Source of the DNA: Lucinisca nassula
Taxonomy: Eukaryota; Mollusca; Bivalvia; Lucinida; Lucinidae
Direction: 5' to 3'
NCBI GenBank assembly: GCA_963580285.1
Contig: OY757014.1
Coordinates: 11,856,725 to 11,920,724 of the forward strand
DNA length: 64,000 nt
A program made the position numbers and the translations under genes. The notes beneath the pieces are model-generated. The model was not told where the DNA came from. It ran no database searches and worked only from the letters and a program-made list of their open reading frames with translations. Below, one piece after another: positions 20,061 through 29,380 of this stretch (positions within the stretch are counted from its first letter, which is position 1; each line of letters starts with the position of its first letter).

Positions 20061-20690
20061 TCAATCAACCAACCAATAACCAGTAGGCTGGTCAGTCTTC
20101 AAAATTAACTTACGATGCTTCTTTTTTTTCAGTTCTTCTTTTATTCTCTGTCGTTCTTCCAAAGTAGGAATAACATCATTCTCTCTTAAACAATTTTCAA
20201 AACTATCTCTATCTTTTGTGTAGAACATGCATAGCCATTTTGTTTGTTCTCTTAAATCTTTTAACACAGAATTATATCTCTGCGAAATAACCCACACTGA
20301 TTGTTCTGCATGCCTACCAGAAAATGCTAATTCTGATAACATATCTTTTTTCTTTGTTAGTTCTTTCGTTGCACTGCAATCATCAATAATGTAGAGAGTA
20401 GAATGACCAGCATATTTATTAAAGAACATTCTTAGTAGTTCTTGTAGTTTTTCTTCTCCATTAACAATAGGATTAACAATTGTTATATTTTTTGTTTTAG
20501 GCTTTCTAACATCACCAATCCACTCACGATTTTTATAAGCCTTGTTCCATTGAATGGTTGGGCAAAGTATAACAATATGTTTAAATACTTGACGATATTC
20601 CTCTTCCAAAAGGTCAAGGACAAACTCTGTTTTCCCGCATCCAGTTTGACCACATATAATAGCACAATGAGGATATTTTGGTAGTTCCAT
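20061..20690 (-). CDS. Packaging ATPase (FtsK/HerA, A32-like), 209 aa
   Basis: Genome-packaging motor of Polintons and related viruses. I start it at 20690, where the AAATAAAAATGG leader lies; a longer ORF overlaps the capsid gene. Walker A is GQTGCGKT (residues 14-21), Walker B is LYIIDD (99-104), and the GRHAEQSVWVISQ block (125-137) follows as in A32-type ATPases. The ORF is intact with the family's usual compact length. It lies 22 bp downstream of the capsid gene on the same strand, the usual pairing of motor and capsid. Confidence 0.93.
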   Translation of the reverse strand: MELPKYPHCAIICGQTGCGKTEFVLDLLEEEYRQVFKHIVILCPTIQWNKAYKNREWIGDVRKPKTKNITIVNPIVNGEEKLQELLRMFFNKYAGHSTLYIIDDCSATKELTKKKDMLSELAFSGRHAEQSVWVISQRYNSVLKDLREQTKWLCMFYTKDRDSFENCLRENDVIPTLEERQRIKEELKKKKHRKLILKTDQPTGYWLVD

Positions 20691-20712
20691 TTTTATTTGT
20701 AAAAAAATAATA

Positions 20713-22476
20713 TTAATAACTGACTTCTTTAAATCTACCATCTTCAAAGTTGATTTGTGCATCTTGTATAACAAACAAATAAAGATTGATTGGTTCATCT
20801 GCTCCTGCTTCTTTCGTTATTTGTATTGTGATACCTTCTGATGCATTTTCAATTCTTCTTCCAGAACCATGAAGTGTATTATCATCAGTTGAACGTAAAT
20901 CCAACCATAAAGCATACCTGTTCGTTAGATATTTTTCTATTGTTGTATCAGTAAAATATAAATCTTTAATGACCATACTTGTTTCTTTGTTTCTTTTTGA
21001 ATTCAAAGCAAAGAATTTATTTATTTCGTCCCAGTGTTGGTGGGACTTCATTCCTTGACTATACAATTGATTCGGAATCCCTTCTATTGTCATTTCCACT
21101 TTTGTAATTTCTGGATTATAATATTCTTCTGTGCTGGCCCTTTCAGGTTCTTCGAATAGCATAAGAATTCCATTCATACTTCTTGCAGGAACATTTAGAT
21201 TGATATTCCATAGTGTGTATAGCTCTTGTGTGCGGAGCGCAATGCTCCATGCCAGTGAGACATGGCCATTGACAAAGCCAAACCTCCAACGTCTACAGCG
21301 AAATGACAGGGCAATGATCAGACAGATCTGCAATGTCAAGCCACAGGACACTGTCACCATCAGGTCCAGTGAGTTACTTGAGCGTCTTGGCATTGAGGAC
21401 CTGGACCTCATCCTGAAAGAGAGAAGACTTCGCTGGTATGGACATGTGGAACGCTCCAACGGTGCAATCAAGACTGCCTGTGACATACAGGTAAGTGGAA
21501 AGCGGGGGCCAGGAAGGCCCAAGATGACCTGGAAGCAACTAACAGAAAGAGATTGCAGAGAATGGAAGCTCTCTGCTATCGATCCTCATGATAGACAAGC
21601 TTGGAGATCTGGTGTAAGATCTGCCATGCGTGCAGCAAGCCAGCTACCTGGAAGGGGGCCCACTTATGTGGACGTTGCCCCTGTACCTGCACGTTAATCA
21701 AAAATCCGTTGATGATGATGATGATCAGATTTGTTTTTAGTTATTTTTCTGTGTCTTAGTATTCTGTCATACAAAATAACCATTTTACCATCAACTTGCT
21801 GTCTTATTTGTCTTGCTAATTCAGTATCAGAAACAATATCAAATTCCAAACAAATATTTTTGATTGTATAAGATGAAGTTGCATCGCCTGATTTAATTAC
21901 TTTATTATAATCATTGAATGTAAGTTCATATTCAAGTCTATCTCCTAATCCAGCTTGATAAAATGGCATATGGGTTTCCAATAATTCAAAATCAAGTGGG
22001 ATGCAAAACCTGTTTCCATATGCTTTTGCGATGGCTTTATCTTCTGCTGCGTTTTCTGCACCCACTCTATGTTTCAACATGTTCTCTTTGCCAATGCCTT
22101 GGTATGCCATATTTACGCGTTCTGTAATAGACTTCCATAAATCAATATAACAATGATAGATGTCACTATCGTCAATGGACATAACTTCATTTCCACTAAT
22201 TCTAATTGTTGTTTTCTTAATTATTGCTCTTCCTATGTTTTGAAATATAGTTGCATTTACATCTCTAGAGGTTAGTTCAATTTCAAATGCTAATCTGACT
22301 GTTCCGGGAACAATAACATCATTACCACTTAGATTAGGAAATCTCACTAACAATTGTTGATTTTGGTCAATAGTTGACGGATTATTGGTTATCACTACAC
22401 TTTGACGGATTCCTCTCACACCGCGTGGTTCTCTTATTTTTCTGTAAGGGTTTAGTTTATCTCCGTAGGCTGACAT
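20713..22476 (-). pseudogene. Polinton major capsid protein (double jelly roll), interrupted
   Basis: The N-terminal half (from 22476 to about 21727) opens with SAYGDKLNPYRKIREPRGVRG. It continues with strand-rich sequence (VIVPGTVRLAFEIEL, IGRAIIKKTTIRISG) typical of the capsid's first jelly roll. The C-terminal half (about 21230 to 20713) holds the LNVPARSMNGILMLFEEPER block and the conserved YALWLDLRSTDDNTLHGSGR region. Identification rests on these blocks and on the adjacent ATPase. A LINE fragment of about 0.5 kb splits the gene after the KITKNKSD codons. Both halves stay in the same frame, but stops lie between them. No capsid can be made from this copy. Confidence 0.9.
21228..21727 (+). 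mobile_element. 5'-truncated LINE fragment inside the capsid gene
   Basis: The plus-strand ORF 21131-21697 encodes, from about 21230, the C-terminal tail of a non-LTR retrotransposon protein. It has the block LKERRLRWYGHVERS and a KRGPGRPKMTW motif, seen at the ends of RTE/craniate-type endonuclease-reverse transcriptases. The protein ends near 21697, and a short GAT microsatellite (about 21712-21726) forms the tail. It is more GC-rich than the surrounding Polinton, which marks it as foreign. I could not define a target duplication by eye. Confidence 0.85.
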
Positions 22477-22521
22477 GTTTTTATTAAAAGATAAAAAATA
22501 TTTTTAAATAATAAATAAATA
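22477..22521. promoter_or_regulatory. 45-bp divergent intergenic region
   Basis: It contains ATAAAAAATATTTTTAAATA, with A-rich leaders on both sides. It would have to serve both the capsid gene and the gene at 22522. Confidence 0.5.
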
Positions 22522-23879
22522 ATGGCTGAATATGAAAATCCTGAGTATGATAAGGATGATTATGATAAAGAAGCAGAAACATCTTTTACAGATGAAGAAG
22601 AGTTTCAGAGAACATTAAATAGTCAGTTTGCTTGTTTGAATGATTTAACCGGTGATGATAGGAAAACTCTGCTTAATAGCATAGGTCAAAAAATGATAGA
22701 TAGATTTTACGAAAGGAATGAAGAACCTAAACGTAAAATCAAAGGTTTGTCTCTCAAGAAAGATGATATAGGGAGACCAATGTTATATGTAAAGGATAGT
22801 GATGGTAATAATGTTGCATTAACATATTATCGTTCCAATGCACCAGATGAAATAGCAACATTTTTATCATTTAATACTTTGCAAAGGAAATATGGTGTTG
22901 ATTTTGTTAGGAATGTATTAGATGTAGATGATTTTAAACCATCTGCTACAAGACTTAAAGAAGGTAGAGCTGAGTTTACAACTTTAATAGAAAACCAGTT
23001 GAAAGACACACAATCCATATTATTATCAAGAGAACTTCAATCAAATCTTGATACGGTACTTATGTATCATCACAACAAGAAGCACAAGAACTATTAGAAA
23101 CCACAAATAATGTAGAAACATCTGTGAAAACATTAGAAACATCATTCACTGAAAATGTTAATAGTGAAGCAGGAACACAAACAGATTGGACAAAAAGAGA
23201 GATTGATGGAATAGCAAATGCAATGACAACAGTCAAAGAAGAGATAGCAAATGAATTGGCAAAACTTAGTGAAACAAATAAAGACTTAGCAAAAGAAAAT
23301 ACAAAATTAGAACAAGCCAAAGCAGACAATGATGAATTTCAAATAGAGAGGATAAGTAGTCGAATCAAAGAGTTAGAAAGTGAGAGAAGTGCAAGATTGG
23401 AAGTTATTAATGTTAATAAAGAAAAACTACGTAGTCAGGTAAATAGAATCAAAGAGACTATAAACAAAGTATTAAAAGAAGACACTACATTGGGTGAAAG
23501 AATTAGAACATTATTCAGAGAACAAGGCATTACAATTGTTAGTGTTTTAACTGCTTTTGGAATGATTATTGGTGTTATTGTTGAGGCTGTTATTCCTACT
23601 GCTGGTGGTGGACCTATAACCCCTAAACCACCGTCAAAAGATGGTATAGAAAATTGGATAAAAAAACAATTAAGTAATCTTGGTAAACTATTAGCCAATC
23701 TTGCAGGAAAAGCAGCAGCAGCGCTACCGGGTATTATTGGTGCCATTGCGTCTTGGTTGTTATCTACTACTGGAAAAGTTATTGGTTGGTTTGGCGAACA
23801 TCTCTGGGCATTGGTTATCCTTGTTGTTGGGTTATTGTTTACTGCTGCAAGAGAGTATATTAGTAAATCTCATAAATAG
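22522..23879 (+). pseudogene. Hydrophobic-tailed coiled-coil Polinton protein, one frameshift
   Basis: ORF 22522-23097 (191 aa) has an acidic N-terminus and the block LKDTQSILLSRELQSN. Coding then continues in another frame from 23052 to 23879. The second part has a Glu/Lys-rich coiled coil (about 23190-23470). It ends in hydrophobic segments separated by a Gly/Pro linker, with blocks VLTAFGMIIGVIVEA, ALPGIIGAIASWLL and GEHLWALVILVVGLL. This tail is one I recall from many animal Polintons. It suggests a membrane-active or virion-internal protein, but the role is inference. The change of frame must lie between 23052 and 23097; I see no good slippery heptamer, so a mutation is likelier than programmed shifting. 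The 3' end overlaps the convergent gene by 20 bp. Confidence 0.85.
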
Positions 23880-25131
23880 TTAGTGCAACAATACCTATTA
23901 CTATACTTCCTACTATTATTGCTGTTTTAGTTTCTTCGTGTTGTGTTGATTCTTTCGTGGGTTGAACAGTTTGATGTTTAACAGGTTCTGGTAGAGATTT
24001 CTTTGTTTTTGTTTCCTGATGTTTTGGTTCTGGTAGAGATTTCTTGGTTGGTGTACCTTGTATAGTTGCAGGTTGTGTAGTAGGTGCAACAGGTTTAACA
24101 TTTACATCACTATTGAAACCAAGTGTTTGATTTTCTGTTGCAATTACAATTTTATTATTATATCCAGCGATAGTGCCAATTTGTAAAATCATATCACTGG
24201 GAGACATATAGAGACCAAGTCCATATGTGTAATCAACTTTACTTCTTGCGTATTTCAATACATTTTGATATTTTGATATTTGAGTAGGCAAATCGATTGG
24301 ACTGTTAATTGCATCTTGAACATTTGCTAAGAATTGTTTTTGAGCATCAAATCCTGTGCCTATTTTTAGAATTTCTACACGTGTTTGAGATTGTGCTGCT
24401 AATAGTGCCCATACAAACATTCTAATACTTTCGTTAATTCGTTCAATACCTGTTTTTGTTAATCCTTCTGATTTGTCTAATATAAACATTGTCCAGGCGT
24501 CACTTATATCTACTGTATGTTCTATTTTATCATTTGGATTAAAGAATGGACCTTCACTTCGATGTTCTTGTCTATATTTTCCACTTGGTTTAAAATATTG
24601 TGTGTAACTCCCTAGACCACTGCATTTAGAACTACTTTCTAATTTTTGACGCCAATCTGTATTAGATTCAACATTGAATTCATTGCATAACTTTTGATAG
24701 GCTGCTTTGTCGTATGGGTTTTTGTAATAACAAAATGATTCATCTGTTGGTAAAGGTGTTTTAAGTTCTTTCAAAATACGAGCAATACAATAATAAACAT
24801 GAAATGTATATACTGTTTTAGTTAGTCCTGAAGTGTTTTGCAAATGGTCTTGATAACTTACACCACATCCTGCAGTGGCACACCAAACAGCAAAATTTAA
24901 TTGACATTGCCACCAGTCAAATGATGAATGAAGCCATGTATTCCACGGTTCATTGGTGTGTAATGTTGGATTTTGATAGTTTTGAAATAAGTTTGGAAAA
25001 GATGTTTTGAAGTTCTTATTGTCAGATGTGATTGCTATGTTTTGATTTATGATATCTATTTGTTTTGATTTAAATGTGCTACTGTGAGGGTAATGAGCGT
25101 CATCATTGTATTTAAATTCTTTGGTTATCAT
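23860..25131 (-). CDS. Large conserved Polinton protein with C-terminal TM (423 aa)
   Basis: The ORF is intact. Conserved-looking blocks are EPWNTWLHSSFDWWQCQ (about 81-97), SDAWTMFILDKSEGLT, TRVEILKIGTGFDAQKQF and DYTYGLGLYMSPSDM. A Pro/Thr/Lys-rich linker with two KKSLPEP repeats follows at about 360-400. One transmembrane helix (TAIIVGSIVIGIVALTIY) ends the protein. The sequence type is familiar from animal Polintons, probably a minor virion or membrane-anchored protein, but I cannot assign a fold. It is divergent from 25163 with a 31-bp gap. Confidence 0.85.
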   Translation of the reverse strand: MITKEFKYNDDAHYPHSSTFKSKQIDIINQNIAITSDNKNFKTSFPNLFQNYQNPTLHTNEPWNTWLHSSFDWWQCQLNFAVWCATAGCGVSYQDHLQNTSGLTKTVYTFHVYYCIARILKELKTPLPTDESFCYYKNPYDKAAYQKLCNEFNVESNTDWRQKLESSSKCSGLGSYTQYFKPSGKYRQEHRSEGPFFNPNDKIEHTVDISDAWTMFILDKSEGLTKTGIERINESIRMFVWALLAAQSQTRVEILKIGTGFDAQKQFLANVQDAINSPIDLPTQISKYQNVLKYARSKVDYTYGLGLYMSPSDMILQIGTIAGYNNKIVIATENQTLGFNSDVNVKPVAPTTQPATIQGTPTKKSLPEPKHQETKTKKSLPEPVKHQTVQPTKESTQHEETKTAIIVGSIVIGIVALTIYEIY

Positions 25132-25162
25132 TTTTATTATTGATTATATATAAAAAATAAAA
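25132..25162. promoter_or_regulatory. 31-bp divergent intergenic region
   Basis: The shortest of the four divergent gaps, centred on a TATATATAAAAAATAAAA stretch. The 423-aa gene (minus) and the next gene (plus) both begin here, each with an A-rich leader. Confidence 0.5.
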
Positions 25163-25802
25163 ATGTATCATACAATTTCGAATATTGACAAGACAATAAA
25201 CTTGCAACAATACATTGATAACAGAGATGGGAATAAACGTATTGGTTTGAAATCTATAACATATGGTGTTGGATGGTATAATGTTGTTGATGAATATTTG
25301 CAGAAGACTGGAGAGAGACCTCATAAGATTATAGATGGTTATTATAGTTTCCAACAAATAGCAGATTTATTTTGAAAGTAATAATATTACATTATCTGTA
25401 AATGAAACAAATGGAATTGCTTCTTTAATTACACCGGATGAATTGAAGATAAGCAAGGGCTTAAAACAAATGTTGGGGTTTGGAAATAAGCGAAAGTTTG
25501 CTGTTAATGAAACTCATTATGGTGAGACTGTAGATTTTGCTGTTTATAAATCATTGTATGTTCATTTGGAACAGATTAATACTTCAAATAATTATTTAGA
25601 TGGTATGCCGAGTACTGTGTTGGCTGTTGTTCCAGTGGAAAATAAAGAGTTTGGAGAGATAACAACAGTGAGATTTGAGCATCCAGAATATAAGTGTTTG
25701 GTGAATGATGCTATAGCAGAATTGAAATTAGAAATCAGGGATGAAAATAACAACAAGGTAATTAATCATCTACCAATTAATTGCGTTTTGGAAATTATAT
25801 AA
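25163..25802 (+). pseudogene. Candidate minor capsid/penton-like protein, one frameshift
   Basis: The first ORF (25163-25375) has the blocks NKRIGLKSITYGVGWYNV and GYYSFQQIADLF. Coding then moves to the frame 25362-25802, with SVNETNGIASL, LKISKGLKQMLGF, LDGMPSTVLAVVPV and a closing strand NHLPINCVLEII. A single extra base in the T-rich run 25366-25373 explains the break. The strand-rich pattern and its place before the fibre-like gene suggest a single-jelly-roll vertex or surface protein. I recall this sequence type from animal Polintons, but the penton assignment is inference. Confidence 0.8.
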
Positions 25803-25815
25803 TTATAATAAAAAA

Positions 25816-26370
25816 ATGAGTATATTTGGTGCTAAGAGAAAACACGTAGATGCATTGGGGCTGAAACAAGAAATATTTAATATGAGAAGTCAAGCATTTA
25901 CACAAATAAATACATTGAATGATAGACATACAGGACTTCAAGATAGATTTCGGGATATGTATCTCAATCATCGATTATTATATAATAAGGTTGATAATAT
26001 GTCAGACAGAAAATTGATAAGCATTTGTGCGGAGAGTAAAGGTTCCTTACAGAAGAATGAAGTGTTTGGCTTTGGAAATGGTGGTAGAGAAGTAGGTGTT
26101 GGATATGTGATGAACTTTCCTGGCCAGATAATAGGTGTTGGACTGTCGAGTAAAAGAACAAAAGGCGATGTGTCTGTGGCGATTGCAATTAATGGAAATC
26201 CACAAGCAGGATATGATATATCATTTAATAATATTTTAAGAAAACACGATAACTTTGCTACACCGTTAAAGGTTGAGGCTGGTGATGCAATTGATTTTGT
26301 TTGTCAGACTAATAATGCTACATGTGTTAATACTGTGGCTTCGATGATAATTGAATTATTTATTGAATAA
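25816..26370 (+). CDS. Fibre-like protein with coiled-coil stalk and beta-rich head (184 aa)
   Basis: Residues about 15-70 look helical (LKQEIFNMRSQAFTQINTL onward). From about 75 the sequence becomes strand-rich with glycine turns (VFGFGNGGREVGVGYVM, PGQIIGVGLSSKR, DVSVAIAINGN, PLKVEAGDAIDFV, SMIIELFIE). A stalk followed by a jelly-roll-like head is the layout expected of a trimeric spike or fibre. It begins 13 bp after the preceding stop with leader ATAATAAAAAAATG. The assignment is inferred from layout and context. Confidence 0.8.
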   Translation: MSIFGAKRKHVDALGLKQEIFNMRSQAFTQINTLNDRHTGLQDRFRDMYLNHRLLYNKVDNMSDRKLISICAESKGSLQKNEVFGFGNGGREVGVGYVMNFPGQIIGVGLSSKRTKGDVSVAIAINGNPQAGYDISFNNILRKHDNFATPLKVEAGDAIDFVCQTNNATCVNTVASMIIELFIE

Positions 26371-26396
26371 AAAAAATATATGTTATCAAGAAAAAA

Positions 26397-26960
26397 ATGA
26401 AACAACCTAATGCACCGCTATATCCAGAGTTGCCTATTGAAGATGGGCAAAATTATAGATTACAGAAGATATCTGAGATAGAGAAGACGTTAATTAATGA
26501 GAGAGATGTGAGAAAAGCATTATACAAAAAATACAAACGTGGAATAAATATTACTGATGGAGTTGATACTGGTTTGATATCAACAAGTGTTATTTTGGCA
26601 GGTGTTGGATTAACTGTTCCAATTATGTTGCCTTTAGAGATTGGTGCTGTTGTGTGTGGGAGTTTGGGTGTGTGTGTTAAACTAATTAGGCGTAAAATGA
26701 CTTCAAAAGCACAGAAACATTATGAGATTAAAACTATTGCTGATAGTAAGTTGAATAGTATAAAGGATTTGATTTCTAAGGCTTTGACAGACGGACAGAT
26801 ATCTGAGAATGAATTTAAACTTGTGTTGGATGAGTTGGACAAATATAATAAAGTCAAAGACAATATACATTCAAAACAAACAGGATTGAGTGAAAGTGAG
26901 AGAAAGAAACTTATTGAGGAAGGCAAGGCTCAAGCAAAGAATGAAATGAAAAAAAGATAG
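26397..26960 (+). CDS. Conserved Polinton protein with hydrophobic hairpin (187 aa)
   Basis: The N-terminus is YPELPIEDGQNYRLQKI. Helical sequence with RDVRKALYKKYKRGIN follows, then two hydrophobic segments at about 57-93 (TGLISTSVILAGVGLTVP and PLEIGAVVCGSLGVCVKL). A soluble helical C-terminus holds KAQKHYEIKTIADSKLNSI and SKALTDGQISENEFKLVLDELDKY. I recognise the pattern as a frequent unnamed gene in animal Polintons. It is probably a membrane protein, function unknown. The ORF is intact, with leader AAGAAAAAAATG. Confidence 0.8.
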   Translation: MKQPNAPLYPELPIEDGQNYRLQKISEIEKTLINERDVRKALYKKYKRGINITDGVDTGLISTSVILAGVGLTVPIMLPLEIGAVVCGSLGVCVKLIRRKMTSKAQKHYEIKTIADSKLNSIKDLISKALTDGQISENEFKLVLDELDKYNKVKDNIHSKQTGLSESERKKLIEEGKAQAKNEMKKR

Positions 26961-27706
26961 AAAATGCTTGATTTTATTCAATAAAATTACAATAGTAAAT
27001 GACCCACCACCAAAATATGAAAGTTAATATTTTTTTTTTTTTGCTTCACTTCAGACCTACAATGTTGAAATTTTATAAGAATGTGCATTTTGTATGTTGA
27101 AACATATGTACAAAGTTTGGTGGTAATTAGTTGAACCAATGTTATTTTACAACAATTCAAAGACTTGCAGGAAATTCCAAAATGATGCTAGAACTTTGAA
27201 ATTTTGTGATAATATGTATATATGCAACCCAAATACATATGCAAAATCTGAGACTAATCGGTTGATGGGATTCCACTTTTAGGAAGACTCAAAGACTTTC
27301 AGAAATTCCAAAAGTTGTCATAGGAACTTGGAATTTTAATATGTTATACAGCCTTAAAGTCTTGTTATATGTGCAAAATCTGGTGGTCATTGGATTATGT
27401 AAAGGCACTTTCAGGAGGGGTTAAAGTTTTTGCCCCAAAGTGGAATTTTCAAAATTCTTTTTAATATGTTTCTATATAGTGTCTATCCGCGACTTTTGTC
27501 GGAGCAGATTTTTAATATCACCTCTAATTATTGTTATCTGAACACTGACTGAGACGCATCACACATTTTTGATAAGGTTTATCAAGGATATTACTACACT
27601 TAAGTAAAATAGTCCCTTCATAATCTGTGTAAGTGGTTTATCGTGGGAAGGTATTACGTATTATGTTTTGCGGTACAAAGTGATAATAACACGCCCCCTT
27701 TTTGTA
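26961..27706. repeat. Non-coding gap with degenerate repeats inside the Polinton
   Basis: The longest gap in the element. It holds three degenerate units of about 140 bp (AACTTTGAAATTTTGTGAT and related text at about 27065, 27195 and 27330), then a T-rich stretch. It resembles the tandem cores of the surrounding hairpin-ended families more than Polinton sequence, so it may be a foreign fragment. It is also where a lost gene could have been. Confidence 0.5.
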
Positions 27707-28255
27707 ATGGCGGAAAAAAGAGACAACTGTGTTAAAGAACTTGTTAATTATCTTAATCAGACATATCCTGGAGATAATGTTATTAAACAATGGCAAGAGG
27801 ATTATACCATTAAATTTCTTCAGAAGAAACCAGTTCTAAAGCGAACTCGTAGTGTTGTCAGATATGAAATTAAAGAACAATTGGTGCAATCTTATGATGA
27901 AAATTTGAATGTTGAAAATAGTCCTGATGAACTATCGATAGACACTGTGGAAAACTGCATAGAAAAAATAAAGCGATTAGACAAATATATAAAAGGAAAT
28001 AAGAGAAATATTATTTGGTTTTCTGTTTTACAAGGACAAGCAATAAACAATTTAAAATTGATGAAACGAGGAGATATTGGTGTATTTTTAGTGCAACAAG
28101 GTGTTCCGTACTCTGTTTCGTACTGTAATAGTTTGATAAGACTTTACAAACTCGTTGAAAAACATAATAAATTACGATTTTGTGCAATAAACCTCAGATT
28201 GATATTACAAAATATGAAAACGGTGGAGGAAATATGCAAAGAATTAAATTGGTAA
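27707..28255 (+). CDS. Unassigned 182-aa protein at the right end, DUF3102-like layout
   Basis: I start it at the ATG of 27707 (GTAATGGCGG); a longer frame from 27668 is possible. The C-terminal half (IIWFSVLQGQAINNLKLM, then GVPYSVSYCNSLIRLYKL) follows the pattern of DUF3102-like/helix-turn-helix proteins, in which a helix is followed by a 'gisyr.a..y..l' recognition region. DNA binding is therefore plausible but is inference. It does not have the long A-rich leader of the other genes. It ends 22 bp before the right TIR. Confidence 0.7.
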   Translation: MAEKRDNCVKELVNYLNQTYPGDNVIKQWQEDYTIKFLQKKPVLKRTRSVVRYEIKEQLVQSYDENLNVENSPDELSIDTVENCIEKIKRLDKYIKGNKRNIIWFSVLQGQAINNLKLMKRGDIGVFLVQQGVPYSVSYCNSLIRLYKLVEKHNKLRFCAINLRLILQNMKTVEEICKELNW

Positions 28256-28277
28256 AGGTGAGTACTTTTATTTTCTC

Positions 28278-28635
28278 AATGAACAAAATGGATTACGCGT
28301 AATCATGAATAAAAAGTCTCAACAAAATGGATTACGCGTAATTGTCTTTGATATATATGTATAGACAAATATATCACCGATTACAGCGTAATCTTCAATC
28401 GATTGTTTCAACAAATAGTGATAACATACTGTGAATAGGATAGAGTGTTAGTTGTTGTTCTGCGGTGCAGAATATAAGTGGTATGACGTGTCTATAGTGT
28501 GTTAGTTGTTGTTCTGCGGTATTACCGCAGTATATACTGCGGTAAAATATATATGTGTCTATATATATAGATAGTGCCGTGTTTTGAGGTAATTTGTGAG
28601 CGAGAGAACAAATTACCTCAAAACCGGCACTATCT
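28278..28635 (-). repeat. Polinton right terminal inverted repeat
   Basis: Reverse complement of 12366-12723. It carries the same terminal hairpin (28569-28635), the GCAGTATATACTGC palindrome and the GATTACGCGTAATC motifs (28290-28303 and a second at about 28331). The few differences from the left copy are single-base. Confidence 0.95.
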
Positions 28636-28641
28636 ATATAT
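28636..28641. other. Polinton target duplication, right copy (ATATAT)
   Basis: It matches 12360-12365. Confidence 0.7.
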
Positions 28642-29372
28642 ATGTGTTTGTCGGACGCAAAAAGAGTCACATATACAAGTTAAACTGCATTATACCATCG
28701 TTTATTAAACATTTACCTATGTGAATGAGTCAGCACACAGCAAAAACAAACATTTCTTCATACAAAAGATCAGCTTGTGCATCTTGCAAATGTCTTCAAA
28801 CTGAACAGGGAAATGACCTTTGTCCCAGAAGCCATACTACGGAAGGCTAATACAAACAGCAAACATTCATATATGACTGCGCAGGCTGATCTGAGCCTTC
28901 ACATGTCGCACAGGTTTCATTGTCATGTTTTCAAAAAGTTGCATGCAACAACCGTGTGAACAAATGATCATTGACATTTTGTTATTGAAAAACCCGGGAA
29001 AATTTCTGACTGCCTCAACAGCATGTGCAAAAATGATGGCAGGAAATTCATTGCCGCAAGAAAATTCAACACACACCAAAAAAACATGATATACATGTGC
29101 GACCAGCGAAGACTCAGATCATCATGCACATATGCGAAGGTTTATCAGTCTGTCCTGATTACAGCTGCATGGATATCCTAAAAGCAAAAATACTTGTGTC
29201 ATTACACAACAGTACAGATATATTTTCAAAGTCAATCCAAGAAAAAAATACTATCGAAACTATCAATAGTTGAATGAACTATCGGCGATAGTCCAAAGTA
29301 CTATCGATGCATTGCGATCGAGGCAGTTCCTATCGCGATGCATCGAACTATCGATGCATCGTTACACCCCTA
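28642..29372. mobile_element. Right part of the hAT-type element
   Basis: Non-coding. The last 150 bp are rich in ATCGATGC, CGATAG and CTATCG motifs and end GTTACACCCCTA, complementary in type to the left end. No ORF of interest. Confidence 0.75.
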
Positions 29373-29380
29373 TTGCTCAG

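Larger units (their letters stand above)
12366..28635. mobile_element. Polinton/Maverick, 16.27 kb, decayed
   Basis: A complete element from AG to CT with 358-bp inverted repeats. It carries the family's signature genes: protein-primed polymerase B, retroviral-like integrase, packaging ATPase and double-jelly-roll capsid protein, plus a set of structural and small membrane proteins. Genes are separated by only tens of bases, and convergent pairs overlap. At least four genes are broken (polymerase, capsid, and the genes at 22522 and 25163), so the copy cannot be autonomous. No Ulp1/adenovirus-type protease is recognisable. Base composition of the genes is markedly A/T-rich. Confidence 0.95.
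11595..29372. mobile_element. hAT-type element carrying the Polinton inside it
   Basis: The left end TAGGGCTG (11595) and right end CACCCCTA (to 29372) are imperfect inverted repeats of the TAGGGNTG hAT type. A perfect 8-bp duplication TTGCTCAG flanks them (11587-11594 and 29373-29380). Subterminal regions are rich in CTATCG/CGATAG motifs on both sides. Without the Polinton the element is about 1.5 kb (11595-12365 plus 28642-29372). I see no transposase, so it is non-autonomous. Confidence 0.8.

Noticed and set aside
20690..20798. Longer ATPase start
   Set aside because: The extension overlaps the capsid stop and lacks the A-rich leader present at 20690.
20713..21522. 269-aa minus-strand protein starting MGLPGPRFPLTCM
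   Set aside because: Its first part is the antisense of the inserted LINE; only the portion below about 21230 is capsid coding.
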